A DNA stretch of 64,000 nucleotides from Actimicrobium sp. CCC2.4 (lineage in GTDB: Bacteria; Pseudomonadota; Gammaproteobacteria; Burkholderiales; Burkholderiaceae_D): NCBI RefSeq assembly GCF_034347385.1, contig NZ_CP133777.1, positions 682,001 through 746,000 on the forward strand. The letters run 5' to 3'. The translations under genes were made by a program, and so were the position numbers. Shown here one piece after another: positions 9,701-16,810 of the stretch; positions within the stretch are counted from its first letter, which is position 1, and each line of letters begins with the position of its first letter. The notes below the pieces were generated by a model. It worked only from the letters and a program-made list of their open reading frames with translations. It had not been told where the DNA came from and ran no database searches.

Positions 9701-10352
9701 GCGGGTCGCGTTTCTGACTGCCTACCAGGATGCCGGCTATGCGCAGCAGTATCGTGATTTTGTCGAGCAGGTGCGCGGTGCCGAGCAGCGCATCGCCGTG
9801 TCCGGCAAGCCATTGCGCCTGACCGAAGCGGTGGCAAAATACCTGTTCAAGCTGATGGCCTACAAGGACGAGTACGAAGTCGCGCGGCTCTACACCAACA
9901 CCGTCTTCGCCAGCAAAATTGATGGCCTGTTCGAAGGCGACTACAAGATCAAATTCCACCTCGCGCCACCACTGTTTTCAAAGAAGGATGCGCAGGGTCA
10001 TTTGATCAAGCAGGAATTCGGGCCGTGGATGATGAAGGCCTTCGGCGTGCTGGCGAAGTTCAAGGGTTTGCGCGGCACGACCTTCGACCTGTTTGGCTAC
10101 ACCGAAGAGCGCAAGACCGAGCGCGGCCTGATCGTGGCCTACCGCCAGACCATCGCAGCGCTGTTGCCGACACTGGCAACGGAGAACTTGTCCGTGGTGG
10201 TGGCCATCGCCAGCATTCCCGAAGAAATCCGTGGTTACGGCCATGTGAAGGAGCGGCATCTGGCGGCGGCGAAACTGAAGGAGGCGGGGTTGCTGGCCAG
10301 CCTGAATGCGCCGGTGATCACGACGCTGGCCAGGGGTAGTCAGACTGCCTGA
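6732..10352 (+). CDS. Indolepyruvate ferredoxin oxidoreductase family protein (fused subunits)
   Basis: A 1206-residue one-chain 2-oxoacid:ferredoxin oxidoreductase that should convert aryl pyruvates (indolepyruvate, phenylpyruvate) to aryl-acetyl-CoA with thiamine diphosphate and iron-sulfur clusters. The N-terminal half is IorA-like. A thiamine diphosphate region lies around residues 525-580 (GDGTYFHSG, then LYNDAVAMTGGQ), a ferredoxin-like cysteine cluster at about 668-680 (CEGCGDCSVQSNC), and an IorB/γ domain starts near 763 (GIGGTGVVTVGQ). The start at 6732 has GGAGAC upstream. Placement behind hppD-phhA suggests it disposes of phenylpyruvate or other aryl pyruvates from the same amino acids; substrate preference is inferred. 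It ends at the 29-bp inverted repeat. Confidence 0.93.
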   Translation: MNAPLKPEQSLAPVTTTTPTPISLDDKYTLDRGRAFITGTQAMIRLPMLQRQRDVRAGLNTAGFITGYRGSPLGSVDMTAAKAKKYLDANHIKFHPGMNEDLAATSVWGTQQVNLFPGAQYDGVFGLWYGKGPGVDRCGDVFKHANMAGTSKHGGVLVLAGDDHAAKSSTTAHQSEHILKACGIPVLYPSSVQEYLDYGLHGWAMSRFTGLWVSLKCVTDIVESGASVDLDPDRVQIVLPTDLALPADGLNIRWPDAVLDQEARMNNFKWYAALAYARVNKLNKIIWDSPHARIGIITAGKSYLDTRQALADLGIDETIARDIGIRLFKVGMTWPLEAQGVREFAQGLEEILVVEEKRQILEYQVKEELYNWRDDVRPRVVGKFDDTGEWSNSPGMGHGDWLLPATYELNPAQIARAIASRISKYFAGHPVAQRVQERIAYLEAKEAVLKVSAKPDPAKDRIPHFCSGCPHNTSTKVPEGSRALAGIGCHYMVLWMDRETSTFTHMGAEGTTWIGHAPFTSEQHVFTNLGDGTYFHSGLLAIRASVAAKVNMTYKILYNDAVAMTGGQTVDGPIDPGMISRQIAAEGVGPIIVVTDEPDKYPSGYAWADGVTVRHRSELDAVQRELRECKGISAMIYDQTCASEKRRRRKRNEYPDPAKRAVINEAVCEGCGDCSVQSNCLSVEPLETEFGRKRQINQSSCNKDFSCVTGFCPSFVTVEGGQLRKPKKVTVSKDPASVPAMVLPQPILPTTVTPYGILVAGIGGTGVVTVGQILAMAAHIEGKGCSVLDMSGLAQKGGPVMSHVRLADHPDDIHSTRVGTGASDLVIGCDVIVAASRDALSRMGEGRTYAVINSTSTPTAAFVKNPDWQYPGDAAEAQLRAACGNDRVDFVDAGKIATALMGDTIATNMFMLGYAWQKGQVPLSEAALMQAITLNGVSVDFNKQSFVWGRTAAHDLAAVEKITRSGGTSDTSAQVIEFKRAPNLDDLITTRVAFLTAYQDAGYAQQYRDFVEQVRGAEQRIAVSGKPLRLTEAVAKYLFKLMAYKDEYEVARLYTNTVFASKIDGLFEGDYKIKFHLAPPLFSKKDAQGHLIKQEFGPWMMKAFGVLAKFKGLRGTTFDLFGYTEERKTERGLIVAYRQTIAALLPTLATENLSVVVAIASIPEEIRGYGHVKERHLAAAKLKEAGLLASLNAPVITTLARGSQTA

Positions 10353-10391
10353 AGGCGTACGGACTGACTCTCTGAAGGCGCTCGGCTTGAC

Positions 10392-10461
10392 ATCCGTTCG
10401 TCCTGAGCTTGTCGAAGGCGCACCGACCAATACGCCTTCGACAAGCTCAGGACGAACGGAT
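10392..10461. repeat. Perfect 29-bp inverted repeat (REP-like palindrome)
   Basis: The left arm at 10392-10420 and the right arm at 10433-10461 are exact reverse complements, separated by a 12-base loop. The arms contain the motif CCTTCGACAAGCTCAGGACG, a dispersed palindrome familiar from many proteobacterial genomes. It sits between the convergent oxidoreductase and queC genes, where its hairpin could end transcription from both sides, although no clean T-run follows. No second copy was noticed in this window. Confidence 0.9.
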
Positions 10462-10502
10462 ATCAGTAGTTTTTCAGACCAAACGGACGGGAGTAGTTTT
10501 GC

Positions 10503-11216
10503 CTAAGCCTTGCTTTCCCGTTGCCGGTATCCCGCATAACCGTTGGCGCGCAGTGCGCATGCCGGACAGGTGCCGCAACCGTAGCCCCAGTCATGCAAGG
10601 TGCCACGCTCGCCCAGATAGCAGGTGTGGGTGCCGGTGCGGATCAGGTCGACCAGCGGCGCGCCGCCCAGCGACGCCGCCAGCGCCCAGGTGTCGGCTTT
10701 GTCGATCCACATCAGCGGCGTTTCCAGTTTCAGGCGCGTCGCCATGCCGAGGTTGAGCGTGACCTGCAAGGCCTTCATCGTATCGTCACGGCAATCCGGA
10801 TAACCGGAAAAATCCGTTTCGCACATACCGCCGACCAGCACGTCCAGACCGCGCCGGTAGGCCAGCGTCGCCGCCACCATCATGAACAGCAAATTGCGGC
10901 CGGGCACGAAGGTGTTTGGCAGACCGTTCTCAAGCATCGCGATTTCGACATTGCTGGTCAGTGCGGTATCTGAAATTTTGCCGATCAGCGACAGGTCGAT
11001 CACATGGTCCTCACCGAGCTTGCTGTCCCATCCGGACGATTGCGTGCGCAGGCTGGCCAGCACGCCCGGCCTGACCGTCATCTCGATGGCATGGCGCTGG
11101 CCGTAATCGAAGCCGATGGTTTCGACCCGGGCATAACGTTGCAATGCCCAGGCCACGCAGGTGGTGGAATCCTGGCCGCCGCTGAAAAGGACGAGGGCGC
11201 CGGTGGGGAGAGTCAT
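10503..11216 (-). CDS. queC: 7-cyano-7-deazaguanine synthase
   Basis: A 237-residue ATP-dependent ligase that turns 7-carboxy-7-deazaguanine into preQ0 in queuosine synthesis. The PP-loop motif SGGQDS is at residues 12-17 and YGQRH follows the next strand. The C-terminal zinc site is visible as four cysteines in CYLGERG and CGTCPAC. It stands alone, without queD, queE or queF, so the pathway is scattered in this genome. Convergent with the oxidoreductase gene. Confidence 0.96.
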   Translation of the reverse strand: MTLPTGALVLFSGGQDSTTCVAWALQRYARVETIGFDYGQRHAIEMTVRPGVLASLRTQSSGWDSKLGEDHVIDLSLIGKISDTALTSNVEIAMLENGLPNTFVPGRNLLFMMVAATLAYRRGLDVLVGGMCETDFSGYPDCRDDTMKALQVTLNLGMATRLKLETPLMWIDKADTWALAASLGGAPLVDLIRTGTHTCYLGERGTLHDWGYGCGTCPACALRANGYAGYRQRESKA

Positions 11217-11291
11217 GGGAGGTCCTTGTTGCGGTTGAGGGGGGAGCCTTGTCTATGCCCTGATGATGCAGCGCGGATAGTACGGGGGGCG

Positions 11292-11297
11292 ATTATA
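11292..11297 (-). promoter_or_regulatory. Possible -10 box for queC
   Basis: On the minus strand this hexamer reads TATAAT, a perfect -10 consensus, 76 bases upstream of the queC start. No convincing -35 hexamer is found at 16-18 bases distance, so this is a partial promoter call only. Confidence 0.35.
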
Positions 11298-11332
11298 AGT
11301 CGTGCGGTCATCGGTCGCGCCGGCGCTCCGGA

Positions 11333-12097
11333 CTAGCTGCCCGCCTTGCCGATTTTTTCCAGCGATTGCTCGATGAAGTCGCCATCCGACTCCGAGAAGC
11401 GCAATTTCACCGGATACCATTCCAGCCCCGGTGCGAGCCAGATATCAAGCTGCTGCTCTTTTGAGTCCGGTGGCGGTGCGCGCATCACATGCACGGTACG
11501 CTGTTGGCCCAGTGCGGTGGCGAGCGATTCTTCCTTGACGACCTTGAAAATCCACGGCTCGGCATCACGCGGGCCGGCGACAAAAAATTCCCACGACGAA
11601 TCGACCTTGAACGCGGCCGCATTGGCACGCGCCACCGCGATCAGTTGCCAGATCGCGCTATTGCGATCCTGCTCGCCACCGAGCAACGGAAAAGTCGCGG
11701 CAGCCGGAGCGAAACTGATTACCTTGCCGGCACGGTCGAAGGTGGTCGTGGTCGGGTCCTTGCGCCAGCGTTTTTCGGTGAACGTGGCCGGTGCCAGGCC
11801 GAAGGCATCGATGCTGCCGTCGCTGGTGGCTTCGACGATCTTGCCGACTAGCGGCGAGCGGGTTTCGGTGCTGACGCTGTATTTGCCGGGCGTGGTGCGC
11901 CACTTGACCTGCGCTTCGCCGCTGAGCGACAGGCCGCTCTGGCGGGCGCGGATTGCGTAGGTCAGATCGGCCGATGGTGGCAGCGTGAACTGGCGTTTGG
12001 GGGCGGCATGCTGGGCGCTGGCCGACAGGCTGGCGCACAGAAGCACGGTGGTGGCGAGAAGGTGTCGCAGCGGGTGTCGCAGCGGAAATGCGGTCAT
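11333..12097 (-). CDS. DUF3108 domain-containing exported protein
   Basis: A 254-residue protein with an N-terminal signal peptide (hydrophobic core LLATTVLLCASLSASA, cleavage probably after AQ or ASA near residue 29). The rest is a β-rich DUF3108 domain, marked by LTYAIRARQSGLSLSGEAQVKW, split around SG, and a C-terminal WLAPGLEWYPVKLRFSES segment. The family is periplasmic and its role unknown. The start at 12097 was preferred to one six codons upstream because GGAG precedes it. It follows the paralogue at 12122-13207 after 24 bases and is surely in the same operon; the two share the same domain with the same closing motif. Confidence 0.85.
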   Translation of the reverse strand: MTAFPLRHPLRHLLATTVLLCASLSASAQHAAPKRQFTLPPSADLTYAIRARQSGLSLSGEAQVKWRTTPGKYSVSTETRSPLVGKIVEATSDGSIDAFGLAPATFTEKRWRKDPTTTTFDRAGKVISFAPAAATFPLLGGEQDRNSAIWQLIAVARANAAAFKVDSSWEFFVAGPRDAEPWIFKVVKEESLATALGQQRTVHVMRAPPPDSKEQQLDIWLAPGLEWYPVKLRFSESDGDFIEQSLEKIGKAGS

Positions 12098-12121
12098 GAA
12101 AACTCCGTTCAACAAAAAGGG

Positions 12122-13207
12122 TTAGCGCTCGGCCAGCGGCGTGATCGATGACATCGTCATATCGAGATAATCGCCGTTGGTTTCGGTCTGGCGCAGCCGC
12201 ACCGGATACCAGTCGCGCGAGGGTGCCAGCCAGAATTCGACCCGGGGTTCGTAGGAGCCGGATCGGGGTTGGCGCAGGAAATGCCAAGTGGCGAGCTGTT
12301 CGCCACCCAGCGCGAGGGTTTCTTCGCCGAGCGCCCGGATCTGCCAGGTTTCGGCATCACGCACGCCGGCCACGAAGATATCGAGTTCGGTGCCGGCAGC
12401 GATCTGGGCTGCATCGCCGCGTCCGATCGCGGCCAGTTGCCACACGATGCTGGCGCGGTCCTGTTCGCCGCCGGTGCGCGGATAGGTCGCGGTCGACGAC
12501 GAAAAACTAATGAGCTTGGCAGCTTGCTGGAAGTGGGTATTCGTTTCGGCTTTACGGAAGCGTTTTTCGCTGTACTTCAGCGGCGCGACGCCTTGCGCAT
12601 CGAGGCTGCCCTCGCTCTGGAAACGCAATACCGTGAAGAACAGTACGCCGGCTTCGCCATTGATCAGGTAATTATCGCCACTGCGCCGCCAGCCGATTTT
12701 GCCGCTGCCGTAGACGATCCTACCGTCGCGTAGTGCCTGGACAGCGTAGTTCACTTCGGCCGATGGTGGCGGCGCGGTCTTGAAGGTGCGGGCGGCGGGG
12801 GCTTCCGGTACGGGTTCGGCAAGCGGTGGCGCGGGTGGTGGCAAGACTGCTTCCGGCGTGGCGATGGCGACCGGCGCGTTATCGACCGGTGCCGGCATCG
12901 CGGGCACCCCGGCTACCTCCGTCACCTCAGTCACAATCTCCGGCGCTGCGATCACCGGAACCCGCAGCTTGCGCGGTGCGGGAGGCACCGGCACCGGCAA
13001 TGGCGGCGGCGGTGGCTGCGGGCGCGCCAGTTCGGCTTGCAGCTGTATCGTCAGCACCTGCCCGTCGTGCGGACGCAGCAGTGGCGGTTTGGCGCGCGTG
13101 CTGAGCCAGTCGAAGGCCAGCAGATGCAGCAGCAGTGCCACCAGCGTCACTGTGACGGGGCGTCGCCAGCGCTGCAGCTGCTTCTCGAAGGTGGACGGAT
13201 TTGTCAT
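12122..13207 (-). CDS. DUF3108 domain protein with TonB-like membrane anchor
   Basis: A 361-residue protein. It has a short cytoplasmic N-terminus, one membrane segment at about residues 18-34 (VTVTLVALLLHLLAFDW), then a proline- and alanine-rich linker (about 60-150, with runs such as PQPPPPPLPVPVPP), and a periplasmic DUF3108 domain ending WLAPSRDWYPVRLRQTE. The anchor plus proline linker resembles TonB or TolA architecture, but the C-terminal domain is unrelated to TonB. A longer frame to 13255 exists; the ATG at 13207 fits the membrane segment better, though its ribosome binding site is poor. First gene of a two-gene operon with its paralogue. Function unknown. Confidence 0.82.
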   Translation of the reverse strand: MTNPSTFEKQLQRWRRPVTVTLVALLLHLLAFDWLSTRAKPPLLRPHDGQVLTIQLQAELARPQPPPPPLPVPVPPAPRKLRVPVIAAPEIVTEVTEVAGVPAMPAPVDNAPVAIATPEAVLPPPAPPLAEPVPEAPAARTFKTAPPPSAEVNYAVQALRDGRIVYGSGKIGWRRSGDNYLINGEAGVLFFTVLRFQSEGSLDAQGVAPLKYSEKRFRKAETNTHFQQAAKLISFSSSTATYPRTGGEQDRASIVWQLAAIGRGDAAQIAAGTELDIFVAGVRDAETWQIRALGEETLALGGEQLATWHFLRQPRSGSYEPRVEFWLAPSRDWYPVRLRQTETNGDYLDMTMSSITPLAER

Positions 13208-13307
13208 GGGGGCAGTGTAAACGTTGCAGCGCACACCCGGCTTGCGGCGTAACACCCTGAATCATCCCGACGCGTAAAATGCGTTCTTTTTTGAATGGGA
13301 TACGCCG

Positions 13308-14567
13308 ATGCGATCGCCAATACGACACCTGCTGCTGGCCGCCTGCCTGCTTGGCTTCGGGCTCACCACGCAGGCAGCACTGCCGCCTATCCGGATCGCG
13401 ATGATCGAAGGCATGTCCGGCCCCTTCGCCAATGCCGGCGACGCCGTGCAGCGCAACGTGCAACTGGCCATCGAGGTCGTCAATGCCCGCGGTGGTGTGC
13501 GACAGAAGGACGGTCGCCACTTGCTGGAACTGAGCGTGTTCGATAACAAGCAAACCATCGATGAATCGCTGACCGCCTTGCGCCACGTGACCGACCGGCA
13601 TATTCCGTTTGTCCTGCAGGGCAACAGCTCTGCGGTCGCGGCCGGCCTCATCGAGGCGATCAACAAGCACAACGATCGCAGTCCCGACAACCGCCTGCTG
13701 TTCCTGAATTATTCGGCAGTCGACCCGGTCCTGACCAATGAAAAATGCAGCTTCTGGCATTTCCGTTTCGATGCCAATGCCGACATGCGCATGCAGGCGC
13801 TCACCGATGTGATCGAGGGTGACAGCCGCGCTAGCAAGGTCTACCTGATCGGCCAGGATTACAGTTTCGGTCACCAGGTCGCCACCGCTGCGCGCAGCAT
13901 GCTGGGGGCCAAGCGCCCCGATATCCGCATCGTCGGTGACGAGTTTCATCCGATCGGCAAGGTCAAGGATTTTTCGCCGTATGCCGCGAAAATCCGGGCC
14001 AGTGGGGCCGACACCGTCATCACCGGCAACTGGGGCAATGACCTCACGCTGCTGGTCAAGGCGGCGCGTGAGTCGGGCCTGAACCTGAAGTTCTACACGT
14101 TCTATGGCAATGGCCTCGGTGCCCCGGCCGCCATCGGTGACGCCGGCGTCGGGCGCGTTCGCGCGGTCGCCGAATGGCATCCGAATGTCGGCGGCGCGGC
14201 CAGCGATGCGTTTTACCAATCGTTCCGGCAACGCTATCCGCAAGCGCAGGATGATTACGTGCACCTGCGCATGCGCGTGATGATAGAGATGCTGGTCAGC
14301 GCCATCGAACAGGCCGGCAGCACGGAGGCCGCACGCGTTGCCAGAGCGCTTGAAGGCGCGCGCTTCGCCAATGGGTTTCATGACGCCACGATGCGCGCGA
14401 CTGATCACCAGCTGCTCCAGCCGCTGTATGTCTCGGTGATGCAAAAGCAGGGCGAGGGCGGCGTGCGCTTCGATAACGAAGGCAGCGGTTACGGCTTCAG
14501 GACCGAGCGCTATTTGCCGATGCCGGCGACCGCGCAGCCTAGCACCTGCAAGATGACGCGCTATTGA
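13308..14567 (+). CDS. ABC transporter substrate-binding protein (branched-chain amino acid type)
   Basis: A 419-residue periplasmic binding protein of the LivJ/Peripla_BP_6 group. A signal peptide (LLLAACLLGFGLTTQAA) ends near residue 24 and is followed by IRIAMIEGMSGPFANAGDAV, split here only in reading: the GMSGPFANAG turn is the usual ligand loop. The SFGHQVA and GADTVITGNWGNDLTLLVKAA segments match the second lobe. No permease or ATPase gene lies nearby, so it is an orphan; it may serve a transporter elsewhere or act as a sensor component. Divergent from the DUF3108 pair with about 100 bases between. Confidence 0.88.
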   Translation: MRSPIRHLLLAACLLGFGLTTQAALPPIRIAMIEGMSGPFANAGDAVQRNVQLAIEVVNARGGVRQKDGRHLLELSVFDNKQTIDESLTALRHVTDRHIPFVLQGNSSAVAAGLIEAINKHNDRSPDNRLLFLNYSAVDPVLTNEKCSFWHFRFDANADMRMQALTDVIEGDSRASKVYLIGQDYSFGHQVATAARSMLGAKRPDIRIVGDEFHPIGKVKDFSPYAAKIRASGADTVITGNWGNDLTLLVKAARESGLNLKFYTFYGNGLGAPAAIGDAGVGRVRAVAEWHPNVGGAASDAFYQSFRQRYPQAQDDYVHLRMRVMIEMLVSAIEQAGSTEAARVARALEGARFANGFHDATMRATDHQLLQPLYVSVMQKQGEGGVRFDNEGSGYGFRTERYLPMPATAQPSTCKMTRY

Positions 14568-14625
14568 ATTGCGTGGCCGGGGCGGGGCGTTCTCTGCTAA
14601 TCTCGACGCTCACTCTTGGGGACAT

Positions 14626-15222
14626 ATGATGATGAAATCTTCGATGCCGAACATGCCCGGCGCAGGCGCAATGACCGACACGCTGGAATTCATGCAAAAA
14701 CTGTGGGGCGGTGTGACTTTGCCGGGCGCCAGCATGCCGGGCATGGTCATGCCGACCTTGTCGCTGGAAGAAATCAACAAGCAGATCACCGATCTGAAAG
14801 CGGTCGAAAGCTGGCTGACGCTGAACATGAACATGCTGGGTGGGACCATCAAGGCGCTGGAAGTGCAGAGCGCGACGATCTCCACGCTGCAATCGATGAG
14901 CGCCAATTTCAGCGCGGCGATGAAGCCGGCCGAACCGGACGCGCCGGCACAGCCATCGCCTTACGAAGCGTTTTTCAAGGCGACTGCGCCAGCACCTGCA
15001 ACAGCACCTGCGCCCGAAGCACCGGCCGCTGCGCCGCCGATGGCCAATCCGAACGCCTGGTGGAACATGTTGCAGGAACAGTTTCAGCAAGCGGTAGCCA
15101 ACGCGATTCCGCCGGAACCGGTGGCTCCTCCCAAGACGGCCAGTGCGGCCAAACCGGCCGCAGCAGCCAAGCCCCGGAACGTAAAAAAAGCCGCCGCACC
15201 GGCCAGGCCGGGCAAGGCCTGA
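14626..15222 (+). CDS. phaM: PhaM-type polyhydroxyalkanoate granule-associated protein
   Basis: A 198-residue protein (three consecutive ATG codons; GGGGAC upstream). Residues ~15-95 form the conserved PhaM region with TDTLEFMQKLWGG and TLSLEEINKQITDLKAVESWL, and the C-terminal half is low-complexity Ala/Pro followed by a Lys/Ala/Pro tail like histone H1. In Ralstonia eutropha PhaM activates PHA synthase and binds granules to DNA; this architecture fits that role. No other pha genes are in the window. It ends seven bases before the convergent MFS gene. Confidence 0.82.
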   Translation: MMMKSSMPNMPGAGAMTDTLEFMQKLWGGVTLPGASMPGMVMPTLSLEEINKQITDLKAVESWLTLNMNMLGGTIKALEVQSATISTLQSMSANFSAAMKPAEPDAPAQPSPYEAFFKATAPAPATAPAPEAPAAAPPMANPNAWWNMLQEQFQQAVANAIPPEPVAPPKTASAAKPAAAAKPRNVKKAAAPARPGKA

Positions 15223-15229
15223 GTCGTTA

Positions 15230-16537
15230 TCAGGGGGCGGGTGGCGCAGCTGCCACTCGCAGCATCGGCGCCACCAGCAGCGCCAGCAACGTGCAGCCGA
15301 CTGCCAGATAACCGACCACATTGAAGTGCAGGATTTCGCCGGTCGGTGCGCGCGTGATGATCAATCCGGCGACTAGCGACGCCAGTCCGGCAAACGCCAT
15401 CTGCACCGATGACACCAGGCTCATGAAGGTGCCGCGTATCTGCTGCGGCGCAATCGCACTGACCATCGCCATCGCCGGCACCATCCGTCCCGGCACCAGC
15501 ACAAAGAAAATCGTCGAATTGATCAGCACCAGCCACCACGCGATCGGTACCAGGTGCGTCGTGATCAGCATCGGCACCAGCGACGCCAGCGCCACGCGGC
15601 GGAAAATGGCCGGCTTGCCGTACTTGTCGGCCAGACGGCCGATTGCCTGCGACGTGAAAAAAGTCGCGGCGCCACCGCACAGATAGACCAGCGTGATGAA
15701 CGATTCGGGCAAGCCGACATTGGTCGTCATGTACAGCGCGATGTACGGAATGACCGTGAAGCCGCCCAGCATCATCAGTGCGATAAACAGAAACCCCTTC
15801 AGGTGTTCCGGATGCTTGGCCACCAGAAAAATCTGCTGGAAGATGTTGCCCTGGCGTGTGTGTCGCATATGCCCGGTCAGGCTGGGCAGCAAGCGATAGC
15901 CGATCACGAAAATCACCATCGATAGCGCGACGATAAAGAAAAACGGCGCACGCCAGCCCAGTGACGGGATGTGATTTGCCAGCACCAGTCCGAGCGGCAC
16001 GCCGGCCACCGTCGAGAGCGAAAACGCCGCCATCACGGTGCCCATTGCCTTGCCGCGCCGCTCGAACGGGATCACGTCAGCCACCATGGTTTGCACCATC
16101 GCACCGAGGATGCCGCCAAACGCGCCGGCCAGCGCGCGCGCCACCAGTAATTGCGGAAAGGTCTGCGCCAGCCCGCAGCACAGCGTCGCCAGCATGAACA
16201 GCACGTACAGCGCCAGCGTCAGCTTGCGCCGGTCGAAGCGTTCGATATAGGTCGCTGCCAGCAAGCCCGAGATCGCTGCCGTGAACGTGTACGACGACAG
16301 CAGCAGGCCGAACTGATGGGTATCGATCTGCAGCACCCGGATCAGTTGCGGACCGAGCGGCATCATGATCATGAAGTCGAGGATGTGCGTGAACTGGATG
16401 CCGGCCAGCGTCAGCAGGACCAGCCATTCTTTGCGGGGAGTCAGTCGGGTCGGGGGTGTAGTCACGGTGTAGTGCGGATCATCGGAAGAGTTAGGACGGC
16501 ATGGTAGCAGCATGGCCCGGATGGCGAGGGGCGACAT
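15230..16537 (-). CDS. MFS transporter (drug:H+ antiporter type)
   Basis: A 435-residue, 12-segment major facilitator. The loop 2-3 motif is seen as YIERFDRRKLTL and the antiporter motif C region as GTVMAAFSLSTVAGVPLGL, both typical of DHA1 exporters. The ATG at 16537 is preceded by AGGA at about ten bases; a TTG seven codons earlier is less likely. Substrate unknown. Divergent from the chemoreceptor, with 273 bases between; that gap is relatively AT-rich near 16570-16600 and must hold both promoters, but no clear consensus boxes stand out. Confidence 0.88.
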   Translation of the reverse strand: MSPLAIRAMLLPCRPNSSDDPHYTVTTPPTRLTPRKEWLVLLTLAGIQFTHILDFMIMMPLGPQLIRVLQIDTHQFGLLLSSYTFTAAISGLLAATYIERFDRRKLTLALYVLFMLATLCCGLAQTFPQLLVARALAGAFGGILGAMVQTMVADVIPFERRGKAMGTVMAAFSLSTVAGVPLGLVLANHIPSLGWRAPFFFIVALSMVIFVIGYRLLPSLTGHMRHTRQGNIFQQIFLVAKHPEHLKGFLFIALMMLGGFTVIPYIALYMTTNVGLPESFITLVYLCGGAATFFTSQAIGRLADKYGKPAIFRRVALASLVPMLITTHLVPIAWWLVLINSTIFFVLVPGRMVPAMAMVSAIAPQQIRGTFMSLVSSVQMAFAGLASLVAGLIITRAPTGEILHFNVVGYLAVGCTLLALLVAPMLRVAAAPPAP

Positions 16538-16810
16538 AAATAAATTTCCTGAGCTCAATAGAAGTCGCTTACTCTTGCGTACGAATTAAAACCGCCAGTA
16601 GACATTAGCGGGTGACTTTTATCTGTGCTTGTTTTGATAGGGCCGGTCTTGACCTACCGCCGGCAAAGACAACAACTGGCGGGTGTTGGTGTGTGATGGT
16701 GCGGATAGGTCTGGCAACGGCAAACGCTGATGCAGGATGTGGCCGTTTTGATGGATGGCAAGGCGGGTGCCGGCACGACTTCCGGCATCGGCGAGTGGAA
16801 GAGGTTTCAA

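Noticed and set aside
11217-11332. preQ1 riboswitch in the queC leader
   Set aside because: No H-type pseudoknot pattern with the A-rich tail was visible; only a -10 box could be supported.
12927-14444. Open frame of 505 codons on the minus strand over the binding-protein gene
   Set aside because: It runs against a protein with a signal peptide and family motifs, and into the start of the DUF3108 gene in another frame; composition is that of a shadow frame.
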